From: Candidatus Sulfotelmatobacter sp.
GTDB lineage: Bacteria; Acidobacteriota; Terriglobia; Terriglobales; SbA1
Length of the DNA stretch: 10,254 bases
Assembly (NCBI GenBank): GCA_030151135.1
Contig: JASLEQ010000530.1
Coordinates: forward strand, 1 to 10,254
Reading direction: 5' to 3'
In this document: one piece after another, positions 9,401 through 10,254 of the stretch
Layout of the letters: each line of letters begins with the position of its first letter
How positions within the stretch are numbered: the first letter of the stretch is position 1
Notes under the pieces: generated by a model
Databases searched by the model: none
Seen by the model: the letters and a program-made list of their open reading frames with translations, nothing else
What the model was told of the DNA's origin: nothing
Translations under genes and position numbers: made by a program

Positions 9401-10029
9401 CCATCGAGCAGGTACTGCGCCGTCCCGAAGAATGTGCCGCCAAAGTTGAGAAACGACACATCCTGATCGGCGCTGCCTGAGATGCCTGGCGCTCCCACAA
9501 CTTGCTCCTCGGCAGTGTTGCTTACAGAGGAGTTCAGTTCCGCCAGGCTTATGATGTTGCGCAGGTTCAGCGGCGTTTCCACTAACTGTCTCGCTGAAAT
9601 GTCAGAAGAAATGTTCGCGTTGTCCGCATTAAGCAGGGGGGCTTGCGCGGTAACTTCAATTGTTTCGGTGGTCGATCCGACGGCCAGCCGCACATTTTGT
9701 TGCGCCGTCTGACCTGCTTCCAACGCAAGGCCATGCTGCTTGTAGTCCTTGAAGCCGGAAACATCCACCTCCAGGGTATAAACGGCCGGGGGTAGCAGCG
9801 TAAATGAGTACAGACCGTCGTCTTGCGTCACGAAGCGCCGGGTGACTCCGTTTTGCGTACTGGTGAGGGTCACCTTTGCATCCCTCAACGCCAGGCCCGC
9901 TGGGTCCGTCACCGTGCCGGTAAGGGTGGCCGCCACCTGCTGATTCTGAGCTGCGAGGTTCCCGCCGCCGAGGCACAAAGCCAAAATCACAAATATGACG
10001 CATGCTCGCAAACGCACTGTGTACGACAT
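6418..10029 (-). CDS. Oar-like TonB-dependent outer-membrane receptor
   Basis: This is a 1203-residue outer-membrane receptor. The signal peptide has a hydrophobic core at 10-23 and likely cleavage at LAA-Q (27/28). A carboxypeptidase-regulatory-like Ig-type domain (TLTGTVTDPAG, about 35-116) precedes a plug at about 125-260 (EIEVTAQAP-like start at 123, YGWSSGNVINVVTKSGTN at 244-261). The beta-barrel continues to a C-terminal FGGKFYW, with the terminal aromatic residue typical of BAM substrates. HRDQFGATVGG with KNKLYFFAYYEGLR (291-318) is a hallmark of the large acidobacterial and myxobacterial Oar-like group. It should import a ligand with energy from TonB-ExbBD; position before GH31 suggests an oligosaccharide, but that is inference. 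No SusD-like gene is present here. The start at ATG 10029 is chosen over the longer in-frame option because GGGAGGG sits just before it and the signal peptide follows directly. Confidence 0.94.
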   Translation of the reverse strand: MSYTVRLRACVIFVILALCLGGGNLAAQNQQVAATLTGTVTDPAGLALRDAKVTLTSTQNGVTRRFVTQDDGLYSFTLLPPAVYTLEVDVSGFKDYKQHGLALEAGQTAQQNVRLAVGSTTETIEVTAQAPLLNADNANISSDISARQLVETPLNLRNIISLAELNSSVSNTAEEQVVGAPGISGSADQDVSFLNFGGTFFGTAQYLLDGTWDTRVDWGGVLYVPSVDAVQEFKIQTNAFTAQYGWSSGNVINVVTKSGTNQLHGDAWEFYRNSAYDARYYFNNQNQPAFHRDQFGATVGGAIIKNKLYFFAYYEGLRQATPATFLATMPTSNERTGNFAALLGAQTGSDYLGRPIYSGEIYNPFSTRQVTCGGADSVTGRSVTCPAGATTEYIRDPVSGNISTGLGVTNVIPTSLMDSIASNVAGGNYWPGPTTSALINNFTAASSAAAHSNEYSGRIDYNLSMNDRLFGRWSQKYEQKINFPTYYGASDPAGPGVVAPNNRYSVDVGYTHIFNPTLTMNANLGVNRHVEQSVTQSFGYKASALGLPSFLDGIAPSFPEFQPQSYAPLGAQAGLDNYMVPQTMWTGSVDFTKVHGKHQLSFGFMDVWARIDGGHYANTVLQFQTTSTAGPDPQNATAGTGDGFASFLMGVGSGTDQTGYNKFPATDKNLLGWYLQDDWKVAPKLTVNLGLRYEIQTAPTERNNAQEYFDFNAINPISTAVGTNYPGELVFNSGNNRGLYDTQHKNFAPRIGAAYRLRDKLVLRAGYGVFFVPNYYGQGPNIGYSQGTPWVTSLNSGLNPFTTLSGNAALNCSSGGTSTPCQSAFPNGQVPATGNSLGGLTDVGFGLNPVVNNVRPSAYVQQWMAGAQYSLSNNDLIDISYVGNHGVHVLSQYLEWDEIPASDLSLGSKLLDQVANPFFGHITSSGCGLDQPTVARGQLLRRFPEYCSVTEAPPAVGGSTYNALQATYTHRWHSGLDLNVSYTYSRFMDDVQGAAGWAFPGSGSSVRNSYDLAAERSVDVTDTPHSLVVNYNYELPFGTGKLIGGGWSRPVNAVLGGWQWSGILTAKSGLPLSINAATNNTGGFGFNQRPDLVPGVNPVPQDQSITHWINPAAFAQPAAYTFGDAPRFLSNLRAPRFFNYDMGIEKWWSLGEARRLQFRFEMFNAFNHPNFFEPDTNLGDSNFGTITSAYPARSVQFGGKFYW

Positions 10030-10033
10030 GGTA

Positions 10034-10040
10034 CCCTCCC
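10034..10040 (-). promoter_or_regulatory. Strong Shine-Dalgarno that fixes the receptor start
   Basis: On the - strand GGGAGGG lies upstream of ATG 10029, with 5 nt between the GGAGG core and the ATG. No comparable site precedes the in-frame upstream start at 10164. It is the strongest ribosome binding site seen before any gene in the window, which fits an abundant outer-membrane protein. Confidence 0.8.
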
Positions 10041-10159
10041 GTGCTTCTTCCCGAATCGATCTGTGTCCAGCCGCGTTGCCCGTCGATGGCGCAACTTCGG
10101 TTTGTCCCCGAATCGAACAAAATCCGAGGCCGCGATACTCGAGCACGCCATTCGCAAAT

Positions 10160-10173
10160 AGCAAGCGTTTACA
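10160..10173 (-). promoter_or_regulatory. Candidate LacI/GalR-family operator
   Basis: The - strand reads TGTAAACGCTTGCT. Against the general LacI-family and cre-like pattern TGNAANCGNTTNCA it matches 9 of 10 fixed positions, including the central CG; the last base is T instead of A. It is centred about 137 nt upstream of the receptor ATG, a plausible place for control of a sugar-uptake gene. The regulator would be encoded outside the window. A short degenerate match like this can occur by chance. Confidence 0.4.
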
Positions 10174-10188
10174 GGTAAAAGCAGGGGA

Positions 10189-10208
10189 TAAGACGGATAA
10201 TCGTCTTA
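10189..10208. repeat. 7-bp inverted repeat upstream of the receptor gene
   Basis: TAAGACG (10189-10195) and CGTCTTA (10202-10208) are exact inverted copies around a 6-base spacer. This may be a regulator binding site, or a weak hairpin ending a gene beyond the right edge. No T-run follows closely on either strand, although a TTTT lies about 10 nt beyond it on the + side. Confidence 0.4.
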
Positions 10209-10254
10209 GTGGCTGGTTTTCTCCTTTGATTTCAAATGTTTCCGCAGCCGTAAA

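Noticed and set aside
8895..9500. 201-codon open frame on the - strand inside the receptor gene
   Set aside because: It is an alternative frame of the same strand; the receptor frame carries the conserved plug and barrel motifs through this region without interruption.
10030..10164. In-frame extension of the receptor to an upstream ATG (45 extra residues)
   Set aside because: The extension has no signal-peptide character and no ribosome binding site. The ATG at 10029 has GGGAGGG just before it and starts a proper signal peptide.
1..10254. CRISPR array, insertion sequence, tRNA/rRNA, phage or defence genes
   Set aside because: I saw no regularly spaced repeats, no transposase or integrase motifs, and no structured RNA gene on either strand.

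Overview
The window looks like part of an Acidobacteria (Acidobacteriota) chromosome, probably class Terriglobia or the Solibacter/Bryobacter side. This is an inference from gene content: a very large Oar-like TonB-dependent receptor with an N-terminal carboxypeptidase-regulatory-like domain and no SusD partner, a secreted FG-GAP/ASPIC-UnbV (CRTAC1-type) protein next to a TPR protein, and a tandem-domain VOC protein. Base composition is moderately GC-rich throughout. There is no sign of phage, insertion sequence, CRISPR or RNA genes.

Layout from left to right. Positions 1-468 (+ strand) hold the C-terminal domain of a VOC (glyoxalase/dioxygenase superfamily) protein whose 5' end lies outside the window. 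Positions 469-794 hold no intact gene, only what looks like a decayed + strand remnant of a TPR-protein C-terminus (about 653-787). Everything to the right is on the - strand. In transcription order it is a TonB-dependent receptor (10029-6418), a secreted GH31 alpha-glycosidase (6312-3520), a CRTAC1-type FG-GAP/ASPIC-UnbV protein (3514-1859) and a TPR protein (1862-795).

The last three genes are packed as an operon, with a 5-nt gap and then a 4-nt ATGA overlap. The receptor is separated from GH31 by about 105 nt carrying a perfect 11-bp stem-loop, which may terminate or attenuate transcription or fix the 3' end of the receptor mRNA. About 130-180 nt upstream of the receptor start are a 14-bp sequence matching the LacI/GalR-family operator consensus at all but one fixed position, and a separate 7-bp inverted repeat.

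The simplest reading is a carbohydrate-utilisation locus. The receptor would import an oligosaccharide across the outer membrane. The exported GH31 enzyme would cleave alpha-linked sugars. The two downstream exported proteins would serve an unknown binding or scaffolding role. The substrate cannot be told from sequence. The least ordinary points are a C-terminal extension of about 140 residues on the GH31 enzyme, the coupling of a GH31 gene to a CRTAC1/TPR pair, and the candidate LacI-type operator.
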